Positions 29,443 to 38,664 of a stretch of 64,000 bases of DNA are shown in pieces (position 1 is the first letter of the stretch; every line of letters starts with the position of its first letter). Made by a program: the position numbers and the translations under genes. A model generated the notes under the pieces. It made no database searches. It saw only the letters and a list, made by a program, of their open reading frames with translations, and was not told where the DNA came from. Source of the stretch: JAFDZV01 sp964455525 (lineage in GTDB: Bacteria > Bacteroidota > Ignavibacteria > OLB7); assembly GCA_964455525.1 (NCBI GenBank), contig CAYVWR010000001.1, positions 248,001 to 312,000 on the forward strand, written 5' to 3'.

Positions 29443-29602
29443 CCCGGTAGAAGCTGTCCAGGATGCAAGTCATGCGCTTCCTGGGGTGGCGCATCCGCCA
29501 ATGTAAATCAACTCCGGCCATCGAACGGTTTGCGATTGCATAAAAAAGCCCAGCGTTCTGCTTGGCTCCCGGATGCCATAGGATGGATGTTAGGGCGTGT
29601 TG

Positions 29603-30064
29603 TTAGGCTCCAGCCGAATGCCTGGTAATACTGCCATCATAGGTCCCGACGAATAGATAACCGCCATCGACCATATTGAAGATATAATATGGCTGGTCGC
29701 TCCCCGGATACAGAGGCCAGCGGAGTGTCACCGTACCATAGGCCCCGGTAAATCCGACCCTCTTCAAAAGTTCGTCTGCCTGCGCGATATCCATGGGGAT
29801 CGGCCAGGGGATAGCCATATTCCCCAGCCAGAGTTGTGGAATATAGGTGATCGGTCCGAATTCACCCCAGACGGTGGAATGAATAAAAGCTGTACCACCG
29901 TCGGCAGTGCGGAACACAAAACGCCAGCTATTGACATGCCTGATATTGATAGTAGGGCCACCTGGCGATAGGCCATCACCTTCGTATAGAACCGAGCCAG
30001 GATACTGTTCGTTGACCAGACGGACAGCGATGTTTGCCATGCCAAGAAAGCTTAAAATTGCCAT
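29603..30064 (-). CDS. Small conserved-looking protein of unknown function
   Basis: The protein has 153 residues from an ATG with AGGAG seven bases upstream, a strong ribosome site for this genome. It is beta-rich and aromatic, with INIRHVNSWRFVFRTADGGT, LRWPLYPG and YYIFNMVDGGYLFVGTYDGS. The last segment resembles a PepSY-like or protease-inhibitor-like hairpin, but only weakly. No signal peptide or membrane segment was seen. It forms its own unit; the 888 bp upstream are non-coding. The gene is real on start signal and composition, and its function is unknown. Confidence 0.7.
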   Translation of the reverse strand: MAILSFLGMANIAVRLVNEQYPGSVLYEGDGLSPGGPTINIRHVNSWRFVFRTADGGTAFIHSTVWGEFGPITYIPQLWLGNMAIPWPIPMDIAQADELLKRVGFTGAYGTVTLRWPLYPGSDQPYYIFNMVDGGYLFVGTYDGSITRHSAGA

Positions 30065-30952
30065 GAGGGTTCTCCTAACGATTGAGAGATTGTGAGTTGT
30101 GCTACTCCGTGGCAGCTACCACGGATATATGCCATATGGGCCAGCCTCATATTGGCTACCCTGCCGGCTCAGCATACCCCATCGCAACCGGCCCTCCTCT
30201 TCTATGATGGGCAAGAGAAGGAACAACGGTATCTCTGCGACGGTATGCCAAGGCATCGCCAGCTCTATGATTACACGATGTTGAAACCAAAAATGGGGGT
30301 GTTGGATCGGTACGACTTCATCTGCCGCATACAGGATATGGCACTATGAACAAGGCAGTCCAGCATAGTACAATCCGATATGCATACAAACTATTCAGGA
30401 TGAAGGGCCGAAACCGGAGCAATGAGAGCACAAACCTATAGCATAATTTTTTTGTAAAAAAAGTGATTTCTTGCGCATCTCCTGTATAGGTAGGCGTATG
30501 GTCTGGACGGCCTGGCACTATATCCATTGATGGCGGCAAAAAACGCTCGGACTTGCAAACGCGCGGCAAGATGTCTTACGCGAATATGCTATATCCTGTG
30601 CCTTCGCATGGCAGCTCAGTCCGGCTGGATCTATCAGAATATACATATCTGATAGCATCCCGCAACCAACTGTGCATCCCGCTATAGTGGGATACGGGCA
30701 GATAACGCGCCTCAGCCACGCCGACCGAGCATAGATGGAACCGTAAGAGAATGTATTCTCCGATAAACGAGGCATGCGGATCGGTAAATTTCGGAGGGTT
30801 GTCGGCACGCACACATCGAAGCCCATGATCTGAGATGGAACATTGATCGGGTAGCCCGGTCCACATATGGAGAGAGTTCTTCGGAAGCTTGCCCCCGACA
30901 GAGCCTTGCAGCACACAGGAAACGACGACCATACAATAGCATTGGAGCATCT
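30065..30952. other. Non-coding region with two adjacent hairpins
   Basis: GGAT-CTATCAGA at 30627-30638 pairs with TCTGATAG-C-ATCC at 30648-30660 (one bulged C), and GCATCCCGC at 30674-30682 pairs with GTGGGATAC at 30687-30695 over a TATA loop. A T7-GT-A7 inverted repeat lies at about 30449-30464 in an AT-rich patch. No gene is supported. Confidence 0.5.
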
Positions 30953-31315
30953 ATGGACCGAAAAGCGATAAAGCGCGAATACAAGGAAAGCCGCCGTCCG
31001 ATGGGCATCTATCGTGTGCGTAACACCATCAACCACAAATCGCTGATAGGATCAAGCGTCGATCTCCCGGCAATGCTCAACCGCCAGAAGGCACAACTCA
31101 GCCTAGGCGCCCATGTCAATGTCGCACTTCAGAACGACTGGAACACGTTCGGCCAGGATGCGTTCCTGTTCGAGGTGCTCGACACGCTCACGCCGCCGGA
31201 GCGCCTGGACTATGATCCATCGGATGATCTCAGAACCCTTGAGGAGTTATGGCTCGACCGGCTCTCGCCGTTTGATGAGAACGGCTACAATAGCAGGCCG
31301 AATCGCAAGGTCTGA
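30953..31315 (+). CDS. GIY-YIG nuclease family protein
   Basis: The protein has 120 residues. GIYRVRNTINHKSLIGSS at residues 18-35 corresponds to the GIY...YIG motif, with YIG replaced by LIG, followed by Arg/Lys-rich helix ...NRQKAQLSLG. ENGYNSRPN near the end has the conserved Glu/Asn region of small stand-alone members. Such proteins are found across bacteria; most are uncharacterised, some act on branched DNA or as homing-type nucleases. No partner gene is adjacent. Loss of the YIG tyrosine makes activity uncertain. Confidence 0.8.
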   Translation: MDRKAIKREYKESRRPMGIYRVRNTINHKSLIGSSVDLPAMLNRQKAQLSLGAHVNVALQNDWNTFGQDAFLFEVLDTLTPPERLDYDPSDDLRTLEELWLDRLSPFDENGYNSRPNRKV

Positions 31316-31536
31316 ACCGCCTCTTGGCCTCTGGCTATTGCCATCGCCTGGCGGATCTTCTGCCAGCAACGGAGTTCTCTGCAATTATCGACCGTAAACC
31401 GATTAGTACCGGGGGCGCGGTATCGCTGCTCTTCTCTATATCGGTGGAGAATAACACGAGCTATCAGATGAGCGCGGAATGCCCGATTCATACCATCCCT
31501 GCGATGCCAAAGACCATAGCACCAGAGCATACTGAT

Positions 31537-32163
31537 ATGAACCAGCCTCCATCAGATCATGTCACATCGGTCGAACAGCTCGAAGCTCTGTATGGCCTCC
31601 CTTCCCCCAGGGCACTGATAAAGGAGCTCGACCATATTTCCCATCACTACCAGGCATTCATAGAACTATCTCCCTTCGTTGTCGTCGCAACCAGCGGTCC
31701 CGAGGGCCTGGATTGCTCGCCACGGGGAGATCAGCCTGGCTTTGTCCGGGTAGTGGACAGGCAGACGGTGATCCTTCCAGATCGCCGTGGAAACAACCGT
31801 CTGGACACCCTGCGGAACATCGTTCGCGATCCTCGCATATCGCTTCTTTTTCTTATTCCGGGAGTTGGTGAGACATTGCGGATCAATGGTACCGCAACGA
31901 TCATCACCACCCCGGAACTGTGCGCGCAACATGCGGTAGAAGAAAAAGTCCCGAAGAGCGTGATTGTGATATCGGTGAAAAAAATCTATTTCCAGTGTCA
32001 GAAAGCGATCGTACGCTCCCAACTCTGGAATCCGGCAACCCAGATACCACGATCAGCGTTACCAACTGCCGGGCAGATTCTTCAGGAGATATCCAACGGC
32101 GAATTCGATGGCGACGCCTACGACAAGGGATATCCTGAATATATGAAGGGCACGATCTACTGA
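31537..32163 (+). CDS. Pyridoxamine 5'-phosphate oxidase-fold flavoprotein
   Basis: The protein has 208 residues from the ATG at 31537 (MNQPPSDHV); the frame upstream to 31324 looks non-coding. The core reads FVVVATSGPEGLDCSPRGD, then RRGNNRLDTLRNIVRDPRISLLFLIPG, the FMN-binding split-barrel signature of the MSMEG_1061-type PPOX subgroup. Cys/Lys-rich KIYFQCQKAIVRSQLW follows. It is likely a cytoplasmic FMN-dependent oxidoreductase of unknown substrate. The next gene, an aldo/keto reductase, starts 232 bp later on the same strand. Confidence 0.88.
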   Translation: MNQPPSDHVTSVEQLEALYGLPSPRALIKELDHISHHYQAFIELSPFVVVATSGPEGLDCSPRGDQPGFVRVVDRQTVILPDRRGNNRLDTLRNIVRDPRISLLFLIPGVGETLRINGTATIITTPELCAQHAVEEKVPKSVIVISVKKIYFQCQKAIVRSQLWNPATQIPRSALPTAGQILQEISNGEFDGDAYDKGYPEYMKGTIY

Positions 32164-32395
32164 TATCGCATATCGAGAATGTGAACGCCGGTCCCGATCC
32201 TGGCTCTACCAGCGCGCAAACAAACAAGCCGGAAGGTTCACCGGCATATAACCGTTTGTGATATTTTTTCTTCCTGCCCCCCATGTCGGCCACTGATGCA
32301 GCATAACGCCGACCCGGCACGCATACTGTGGCATCAGGTCTGCCTGCCCATACAGAGCCAGGGATATTTCGGAACACTATCAAGAGATCGTCTAT

Positions 32396-33355
32396 ATGAA
32401 AACACGCACCTTAGGCAACTCCGACCTCTGCATCACCCCCGTTGGATTTGGCTCATGGGCCATCGGCGGCCCCGGATGGGCATTCGGATGGGGTCCACAG
32501 GACAATCAGGAAGCTATCGAAGCGATCCACCAGGCGCTCGATATGGGGGTGAACTGGATTGATACGGCCGCCGTTTATGGGCTTGGGCACTCCGAGGAAC
32601 TGGTGGCCGAGGCGCTGAAAGGATGGTCTGGCACACGCCCCTACATCTTTACCAAATGTGGCCTGCGCTGGGATCGGCAGCGACAGGTACGCAAGGTGCT
32701 CCGCGCCGATTCGCTGCGAAAGGAATGCGAGGATAGCCTGCGACGGCTTCGTGTAGAGGCTATTGATCTCTACCAGATACACTGGCCCAGTGACGACGAT
32801 GACGAGAATCAGGAAGGATGGGAAACGATGGCCCAATTGCAACGCGAAGGAAAGGTGCGCTGGATCGGCCTGTCCAACTGGAATGTGGCACAGTTGAAGA
32901 TGGCGATGGAGATCGCCCCGGTCACCTCCTTACAGCCCCCTTATTCGCTTATCAGCCGTGAGATAGAGGATGAGATCCTCCCCTACTGCCATCGCACGGG
33001 GATCGGCGTGATCGTCTACTCGCCTATGGCGTCGGGCCTGCTCACAGGAGCGATGACACAGGAACGGGCAGCCCAACTGCCGGAAAGCGACTGGCGACGC
33101 AATGACGCCGAATTTCAGGAACCGAGGCTATCGCACAACCTTGCGCTTGCCGAAAAGCTGCGCGAAGTTGGCGCACGTTATGGACGCTCGCCGGGCGAGA
33201 CCGCCATAGCATGGACGCTGCGCCATGCGGACGTGACAGGGGCAATCGTCGGCGCCCGCAATGCCTGGCAGGCCAGGGGGGTGATCGGCGCAGGATCGTT
33301 CGATCTTCGAGCGGACGATATAGCCGAGATCGAACGGTCTGCCGTGGCCCCCTGA
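32396..33355 (+). CDS. Aldo/keto reductase
   Basis: The protein has 319 residues, full length for the family. The catalytic tetrad is visible: Asp56 and Tyr61 in WIDTAAVYGLGHSEE, Lys87 in FTKCGLR and His129 in DLYQIHWP. The NADP-binding end is GAIVGARNAWQARGVIGAG. The order and spacing match YhdN/AKR11-like enzymes that reduce aldehydes or ketones with NADPH in the cytoplasm. The substrate cannot be read from the sequence. A perfect 8-bp GC hairpin at 33397-33416 follows 40 bp after the stop. Confidence 0.95.
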   Translation: MKTRTLGNSDLCITPVGFGSWAIGGPGWAFGWGPQDNQEAIEAIHQALDMGVNWIDTAAVYGLGHSEELVAEALKGWSGTRPYIFTKCGLRWDRQRQVRKVLRADSLRKECEDSLRRLRVEAIDLYQIHWPSDDDDENQEGWETMAQLQREGKVRWIGLSNWNVAQLKMAMEIAPVTSLQPPYSLISREIEDEILPYCHRTGIGVIVYSPMASGLLTGAMTQERAAQLPESDWRRNDAEFQEPRLSHNLALAEKLREVGARYGRSPGETAIAWTLRHADVTGAIVGARNAWQARGVIGAGSFDLRADDIAEIERSAVAP

Positions 33356-33396
33356 TAACCGGACCTTCTCTTCTGATGGCACAGGCATTGCGGTTT

Positions 33397-33416
33397 CTAT
33401 CGGCGCCGGCCGATAG
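33397..33416 (+). terminator. Short hairpin after the aldo/keto reductase
   Basis: CTATCGGC at 33397-33404 pairs perfectly with GCCGATAG at 33409-33416 around GCCG. No U-tract follows. Confidence 0.5.
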
Positions 33417-33529
33417 GATGGCGTCGTTCTGGGCGGACAACAAAGCGGATCGAACGCTTTCATCTGCCGGGAACGATATATCCGGCTTCTACTCCCGATG
33501 CTTGACAATCAACAACTCCCGGTACCAGC

Positions 33530-34624
33530 ATGGCAGAGCATTCCCAGGCAACCCCGCAACCACGTACAGGGCAGGGCGATGTAAAGCTCTCCCGTAAAGA
33601 ATTCGAGCAACAATTCTGCGAGCGTTTTTACGATCCGGCGTTTGATGCGGTGCGAACCGAGATTGGCCGGATCGTTGAAATTGCCTGGACTGCCTATGAC
33701 GACTATCATAAAAGCCCTCGCACACGCAAAGCGGGACCGGGATTCCATGACCCGGAATTCGAGCTTCCGGTGGAATGGCTCGAAGCCCGAGAGGGAATTC
33801 AGGAGGCGGAGAAACGATACAACGATATCAACAGCCCTTCGCGCATCCTGCTGGTCTGTGGGGCTGCACGGCACGATCAGACCTGCCCGGGCGAGATGTC
33901 CAAGAGCTTTCGGCTTATCGAGATGGCACGCCATGCAATCCAGAGCGTCCAGGGTTTCGAGTGCGATCTTCTGGACCTGAGCATGCTGACAGCACAATAT
34001 GGCCGCCAGATACTTCCCTGTAAAGGATGTGTTTCCACAGCCATGCCGCTCTGCAACTGGCCATGTTCGTGTTATCCCAATCACGCAATGGGGCAGGTCA
34101 ACGACTGGATGAATGAGATATACCCCCGCTGGGTGGCCGCACATGGCATTATGATCGTCACCCCCGTCTATTGGTATCAGGCGCCAAGCGTTCTGAAATT
34201 GATGATCGATCGTCTGGTCTGCGCCGATGGCGGCAATCCCGATCCCACAAGGACGCAGGGCAAAAAACCGGATGCGGCAAAAGCACTTGAACTGGCGGGC
34301 TGGGACTATCCGAGGCATCTGGCAGGCAGGCTCTTTTCCGTGGTCGTGCACGGAGACACCGAGGGCGCCGATGTGCTTCGCCGCTCGCTTACCGACTGGC
34401 TCCAGGATATGAACCTTACGCAAGCAGGCCATGCCGCAGCACTCGACCGCTATATCGGCTATTATGAGCCGTATGCTACAAGCCACGATGCGCTGGACCA
34501 TGATGAGGCATTGCACCAGGAGATACGCAATGCGGCAGCAGCGCTGGTTGAAGCCGTAATGCTGTCACGCGCCGGGAAACTGCCCCGGCCCGGCGAGCGC
34601 CTGCTTGATCCCCGCCCGAAATAA
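33530..34624 (+). CDS. Flavodoxin-fold NAD(P)H-dependent oxidoreductase with N-terminal extension
   Basis: The protein has 364 residues, longer than the ~200 residues of common FMN reductases. The first ~100 residues are hydrophilic and unrecognised. The flavodoxin-like core starts at ILLVCGAARHDQTCPGEMSKSFRL, has LDLSMLTAQYGRQILPCKGCVST with a Cys cluster (CKGC, then LCNWPCSC), and carries the FMN-contact loop VTPVYWYQAPSVLKLMIDRLVC. It is cytoplasmic. The clustered cysteines are unusual for the fold and could bind metal. The reduced substrate is unknown (quinones or nitro compounds are typical). Confidence 0.87.
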   Translation: MAEHSQATPQPRTGQGDVKLSRKEFEQQFCERFYDPAFDAVRTEIGRIVEIAWTAYDDYHKSPRTRKAGPGFHDPEFELPVEWLEAREGIQEAEKRYNDINSPSRILLVCGAARHDQTCPGEMSKSFRLIEMARHAIQSVQGFECDLLDLSMLTAQYGRQILPCKGCVSTAMPLCNWPCSCYPNHAMGQVNDWMNEIYPRWVAAHGIMIVTPVYWYQAPSVLKLMIDRLVCADGGNPDPTRTQGKKPDAAKALELAGWDYPRHLAGRLFSVVVHGDTEGADVLRRSLTDWLQDMNLTQAGHAAALDRYIGYYEPYATSHDALDHDEALHQEIRNAAAALVEAVMLSRAGKLPRPGERLLDPRPK

Positions 34625-34700
34625 TACCACAGGGCGGCGCTGGAGAATCAGGGCGCACGTATGGGCCGGAGACTCTTTTCAGAAACAGAGCAAGACACAA

Positions 34701-35351
34701 ATGCCGACGAACAACCAGAAGAAGACTCTGCCGATTATTCATATTGCCTCCCGGAACGAGTGGGAAACATGGCTCGATCAGCATCACGGGACATCGGATG
34801 GAATCTGGATGAAGCTTGCCAAAAAAGACTCGGGGGCCAGCTCGATCTCGCATGCTGAGGCGATCGACACCGCGCTCTGTTATGGCTGGATTGATAGCCA
34901 GGCCGCCTCATATGATGATGCGTTCTGGTTGCTTCGCTTTACCCGCCGGACCCCGCGAAGCAAATGGTCGGCGATCAATCGTGAAAAGGCAACCGCCTTT
35001 ATCGCACAGGGACGGATGAAGGAGCCGGGTCTTCGAGAAGTTGAAGCCGCCAGGCTTGATGGCAGATGGGAGCGGGCCTACCCATCGCAGGCAACCATGA
35101 CCGTTCCGGGCGACCTCCAGCAGAGACTGGACCAGCATCCCGAGGCTGCCGAGTTTTTTGCGCAACTTGATGGCAGGAACAGATACGCGATCCTGTATCG
35201 CATCCATGATGCAAAAAAGCCCGCAACACGGGCACAACGTATCGAGAAGTTCGTGGCAATGTTATGCGAACGCAAAGCACTGTATGAGCCGGACCTGTTG
35301 CCAGCGGCATCACCTTCGGCATCCAGCACGCGCCCGATAAAGCGGCAGTAG
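34701..35351 (+). CDS. YdeI/OmpD-associated (OmdA) family protein
   Basis: The protein has 216 residues from the ATG at 34701 (MPTNNQKKTL); the open frame extends upstream into the previous gene's end, which is non-coding here. The family pattern is clear: W-x-x-W-L-x-x-H...GIWMKLAKKDSG, AIDTALCYGWIDSQ, and FTRRTPRSKWSAINREKA, with the C-terminal AILYRIHDAKKPATRAQRIEKFV. YdeI-like proteins have been linked to bacteriocin or peptide tolerance in some bacteria; the molecular action is unclear. There is no signal peptide. Confidence 0.88.
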   Translation: MPTNNQKKTLPIIHIASRNEWETWLDQHHGTSDGIWMKLAKKDSGASSISHAEAIDTALCYGWIDSQAASYDDAFWLLRFTRRTPRSKWSAINREKATAFIAQGRMKEPGLREVEAARLDGRWERAYPSQATMTVPGDLQQRLDQHPEAAEFFAQLDGRNRYAILYRIHDAKKPATRAQRIEKFVAMLCERKALYEPDLLPAASPSASSTRPIKRQ

Positions 35352-35411
35352 CGGCCCACCGGGCGGAACCCATTATAACAACCACCCGCCACGTGTATAT
35401 GGCTGGCTAGG

Positions 35412-35444
35412 AAAAAAAGGAATCGGCACACCATCGCCGATTCC
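35412..35444 (-). terminator. Rho-independent terminator of the 43-residue gene
   Basis: GGAATCGGC at 35419-35427 pairs perfectly with GCCGATTCC at 35436-35444. On the minus strand the stem is followed by seven T residues (A-run 35412-35418). It starts 10 bp after the stop codon of the small gene at 35454. Confidence 0.9.
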
Positions 35445-35453
35445 ACCCACCGC

Positions 35454-35585
35454 TCACACAGCCAGACCAGAAATCGTTGTAGCCAGCACACACACTATCA
35501 ACGGCATCGCGATCGGCAGCATCGCATACATGCCGAAGCCCCATCGTTTTTTCTTCCTTAAAAGCCCTCCACCCCATTTTTTCAT
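35454..35585 (-). CDS. 43-residue single-span membrane peptide
   Basis: The ATG at 35585 opens a 43-codon frame: a basic, Gly-rich N-terminus (MKKWGGGLLRKKKRWGFG) followed by one hydrophobic segment (MYAMLPIAMPLIVCVLATTI) ending in LAV. The positive-inside pattern and a perfect terminator placed 10 bp after the stop argue strongly that it is expressed. The ribosome site is weak (GGA 10 bases before the ATG). Upstream at about 35631-35643 is the dyad ACCTG-ATG-CAGGT. It resembles small membrane regulators or type I toxin peptides only in general layout; no family was recognised. Confidence 0.65.
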   Translation of the reverse strand: MKKWGGGLLRKKKRWGFGMYAMLPIAMPLIVCVLATTISGLAV

Positions 35586-35968
35586 CCTGATTCCGTAATT
35601 TGGCTGTCTTGCACATATTCACCTGATGCAGGTTATGGGATTATGCGCCCATGCTATCGGACAATAATGCCAGCAGCCCCCCAGGCCCTATCAGCAGAAT
35701 ATACGGAGAGGATAATGCCAAAGACGAAGAACAAGCAATCCCCCATCGTATACTCAACCATATTTACGGGCGCCCAGCATCGGCGCGCTCATGAACCGGC
35801 ATAGCACAGCCGCCAGAGAGCATACGGTGAGTAACAGAAGAAGGAAATGATATAGCTATCAGGGGAAACATTGGTGACATGGCACCGTAGACGCGGCGCA
35901 ATCGCATTCAACAACCAGGCTCGCAGAGCGATGAAATTTCCTGCCGACGCCTATTTCCGATAAAAAGA

Positions 35969-37393
35969 ATGAACACCCCAGATCAGACAGAGAGCACCAT
36001 GGCGGAAGCATCATCGGCATGGAGCATTATCAAGGATGCGATCCGTGGCTCGCATCATGATTACACCCGGGGCACCGTCGATAAAGCCATTCTTATCCTC
36101 TCCATTCCCATGGTCCTCGAAATGGTCATGGAGAGCATCTTTGTGGTGATCGACGTTTTTTTCGTCGCAAAACTTGGCGCCGATGCCGTCGCAACAGTAG
36201 GGCTTACCGAGTCGATGCTTACGCTCATCTATGCAATAGCGATGGGCCTTGGGATCGGCGCCACGGCCGCGGTATCCAGGCGAATAGGGGAAGGGGATCA
36301 CGATGGAGCAGCGCGTGCTGCGGTACAATCGTTGATACTCGGCATTATATTATCGGCAGCGCTGGGAATTGCCGGTGTTATTCTGGCGCCACGTCTGCTG
36401 GAAATAATGGGAGGGTCGCCCGACGTGATACGCACAGGAACACCATTTATGCAGGTGATGCTGGGGGGCAACATCTCCATTCTGCTCCTGTTCCTGGTCA
36501 ACGCAATCTTTCGTGGCGCCGGTGATGCCGCCATTGCCATGCGCGTATTGATCGTGGCCAACGTTATCAATATCATACTCTGCCCATGCTTCATTTTCGG
36601 GATCGGACCATTTCCCGAGCTTGGTGTGACCGGGGCAGCCGTTGCAACAACAACCGGCCGCACGATCGGGGCACTGCTGGCAATAGCTCTTCTGTTCAAG
36701 CCGGGAGCGCGGGTAACGATCCGCCGCAGGCATCTGCGTTTCGACATAGCTCTTATGAAACGCATCGCACGCATTTCGGCCTCAGGTGCCTTTCAGGTCT
36801 TCATCGGCATGGCAAGCTGGGTAGGGCTGGTGAGAATCGTATCGAGCTTTGGCAGCGATGCGCTCGCTGGCTATACCATCGCTCTTCGTGTTACCACGTT
36901 TGCATTGCTTCCATCGTTTGGCATGAGCAACGCGGCGGCCACCATGGTAGGCCAGGCGCTTGGCGCAGGGAAGCCGGACCGTGCCGAACGTGCCGTATGG
37001 CGCGCGGGGCTGTTCAACCTGATTTTCCTTGGAAGCATGGGCGCAGCCTTTGTTGTTCTGGCCGAGCCGATCATCGGGATATTCACAGCCGATCCTGCCG
37101 TGATCCCGTACGCCGTTGACTGCCTCCGCATCGTTGCCTGTGGCTTCCTGTTTTATGCGTATGGCATGGTGTTCACACAATCGTTCAACGGTGCCGGAGA
37201 TACAACAACCCCAACCCTTATCAATCTGGTGATCTTCTGGTTGTGCGAGATTCCACTGGCATATCTGCTGGCGATCACCCTGGACATGGGGCCACACGGG
37301 GTCTTTCTGGCAATCACACTATCGTTCTCCCTGCTGGCAATCGTCAGCGGCATAGCATTTCGCCAGGGTCGCTGGAAGCAACGGACCGTGTAG
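35969..37393 (+). CDS. MATE-family multidrug efflux transporter
   Basis: The protein has 474 residues, normal for the family, with about 12 membrane segments. MATE landmarks include TRGTVDKAILILSIPMVLEMVMES in the first helix, AKLGADAVATVGLTESM, and a second-half repeat with SSFGSDALAGYTIALRVTTF and FGMSNAAATMVGQALGAGKPDRAERA. It exports cationic drugs or dyes in exchange for Na+ or H+ across the inner membrane. An internal ATG (MAEASSAWS) is an alternative start. It converges with the intradiol dioxygenase gene. Confidence 0.95.
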   Translation: MNTPDQTESTMAEASSAWSIIKDAIRGSHHDYTRGTVDKAILILSIPMVLEMVMESIFVVIDVFFVAKLGADAVATVGLTESMLTLIYAIAMGLGIGATAAVSRRIGEGDHDGAARAAVQSLILGIILSAALGIAGVILAPRLLEIMGGSPDVIRTGTPFMQVMLGGNISILLLFLVNAIFRGAGDAAIAMRVLIVANVINIILCPCFIFGIGPFPELGVTGAAVATTTGRTIGALLAIALLFKPGARVTIRRRHLRFDIALMKRIARISASGAFQVFIGMASWVGLVRIVSSFGSDALAGYTIALRVTTFALLPSFGMSNAAATMVGQALGAGKPDRAERAVWRAGLFNLIFLGSMGAAFVVLAEPIIGIFTADPAVIPYAVDCLRIVACGFLFYAYGMVFTQSFNGAGDTTTPTLINLVIFWLCEIPLAYLLAITLDMGPHGVFLAITLSFSLLAIVSGIAFRQGRWKQRTV

Positions 37394-37456
37394 AAGCGTA
37401 TCGGGAAAAATGGCGGTTCTCTCACCCAGTAACACGCAACAGACTCTGAGGGACCA

Positions 37457-37488
37457 GGCCCATGGATGCGGCAATTCATCTATGGGCC
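37457..37488 (+). terminator. Hairpin between MATE and dioxygenase genes
   Basis: GGCCCATGGAT at 37457-37467 pairs with ATCTATGGGCC at 37478-37488; the single non-Watson-Crick position is G-U in a plus-strand transcript, pointing to the MATE mRNA. No U-tract follows. Confidence 0.55.
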
Positions 37489-37629
37489 ATGGTTGTAGAA
37501 CATGGGCATATCCGAACCGATAGCCGGACACAACCTATCGCCTTCTGTAAAGATGCACCTCGGCTATCTCCCACCCCGTATTACCCCAAGGCATCTCCTC
37601 CGGCATGCCATCTACAGCATACCAACATT

Positions 37630-38664
37630 TTACCGTACGGTCATCACCTTGGACTGTCTGAACTGCCCCGAAGCATTTTCCACGGTCAACTGGAACAGGT
37701 AATTGCCCGATGGGACCGAGGCGCCAGCCGCGATGGCATCCCATTCCACCGTATGCACTCCCGCGCCCAGCCGTCCATCGAACACTGTCGCTACGGCTCG
37801 CCCGGACATATCATACACAATCACCTCGGCGCTCGACGGCTGGATAAGCGAGAATATCACACTGGTCTTTTTTCTGAAAGGATTTGGGAAATTCTGCTGG
37901 AGCACGAACTGTCCGCCGGTCTCGGGTTCCAGATCTATCAATCCCGCCACCGGAGCATTGATGCCAACGGTCATCGTGCCATCGTATCCCCCGGTCGATT
38001 CATTCGGGGTAACATTCAGCAGCTCGTACTGCAAACTGCCGGGAGGGGAGTTAAAGACGGTATCGGCGGCATTATTTGCAACCGTTTTGTTCTGCCCATG
38101 CGTGGTATACAGCGGGGTATTGTAGACGGCCGTATTCAGGTTATCGGGAAAAGCGATCTGCGAGGTTGCCCTCAGCACCGAACTGACAAACACCTGGAAA
38201 TGGATATGGGTTATCCGTCCACTATACCAACCGGGATAGATTGTATGAAAGCGAACCTGCCCATTGCCATCGGTCATCTGAATGCCCCGCATAAACGTCT
38301 GCCCCACGGTATTGGCACCTGGCTGCGAGTAGCCGGAATAGACGCCATCCTTATCACAATGCCATATGTCCACCCGGGCATTGGCAAGAGGCTCGCAATT
38401 GTTATTGACGTTTACCACGGTCAGAACCAGATCGAGCGATATTCCGGCTCGCCCCTCGGTGATATCCTGCCGGAATACGCTGGCATTCTTGCTGAGATCC
38501 AGAGAGTACGGGCCTTCGGTCTCCTGCGGAATCAGGACACAATCGACCCCTTCAGGTAGCATTCCCTTTGGAAGAATTTTTGTCCCGGCCTTCGCCATAC
38601 CCGCTGGCACCATCGCCCCGATGCCGATTGCTCCGACCGCCTTTAAGAGATTCCGCCGTTTCAT
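37630..38664 (-). CDS. Secreted intradiol ring-cleavage dioxygenase-like protein with T9SS tail
   Basis: The protein has 344 residues from the ATG at 38664. The N-terminus KRRNLLKAVGAIGIGAMVPA is a probable Tat signal. The catalytic domain shows the intradiol Fe(III) ligand set: Tyr in QETEGPYSL, Tyr in PGWYSGR and His-x-His in THIHFQV; VDIWHCDKDGVYSGY is also conserved. Enzymes of this fold split catechols between the hydroxyls. The last ~85 residues (QNFPNPFRKKTSVIF ... VYDMSGRAV ... VPSGNYLFQL) are a T9SS type A sorting domain. Export of the enzyme to the cell surface is therefore predicted. AAGGATGGG precedes the start. Confidence 0.92.
   Translation of the reverse strand: MKRRNLLKAVGAIGIGAMVPAGMAKAGTKILPKGMLPEGVDCVLIPQETEGPYSLDLSKNASVFRQDITEGRAGISLDLVLTVVNVNNNCEPLANARVDIWHCDKDGVYSGYSQPGANTVGQTFMRGIQMTDGNGQVRFHTIYPGWYSGRITHIHFQVFVSSVLRATSQIAFPDNLNTAVYNTPLYTTHGQNKTVANNAADTVFNSPPGSLQYELLNVTPNESTGGYDGTMTVGINAPVAGLIDLEPETGGQFVLQQNFPNPFRKKTSVIFSLIQPSSAEVIVYDMSGRAVATVFDGRLGAGVHTVEWDAIAAGASVPSGNYLFQLTVENASGQFRQSKVMTVR

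Noticed and set aside
37462..38559. 365-codon plus-strand open frame
   Set aside because: It is antisense to the intradiol dioxygenase, whose metal ligands and sorting domain are intact.
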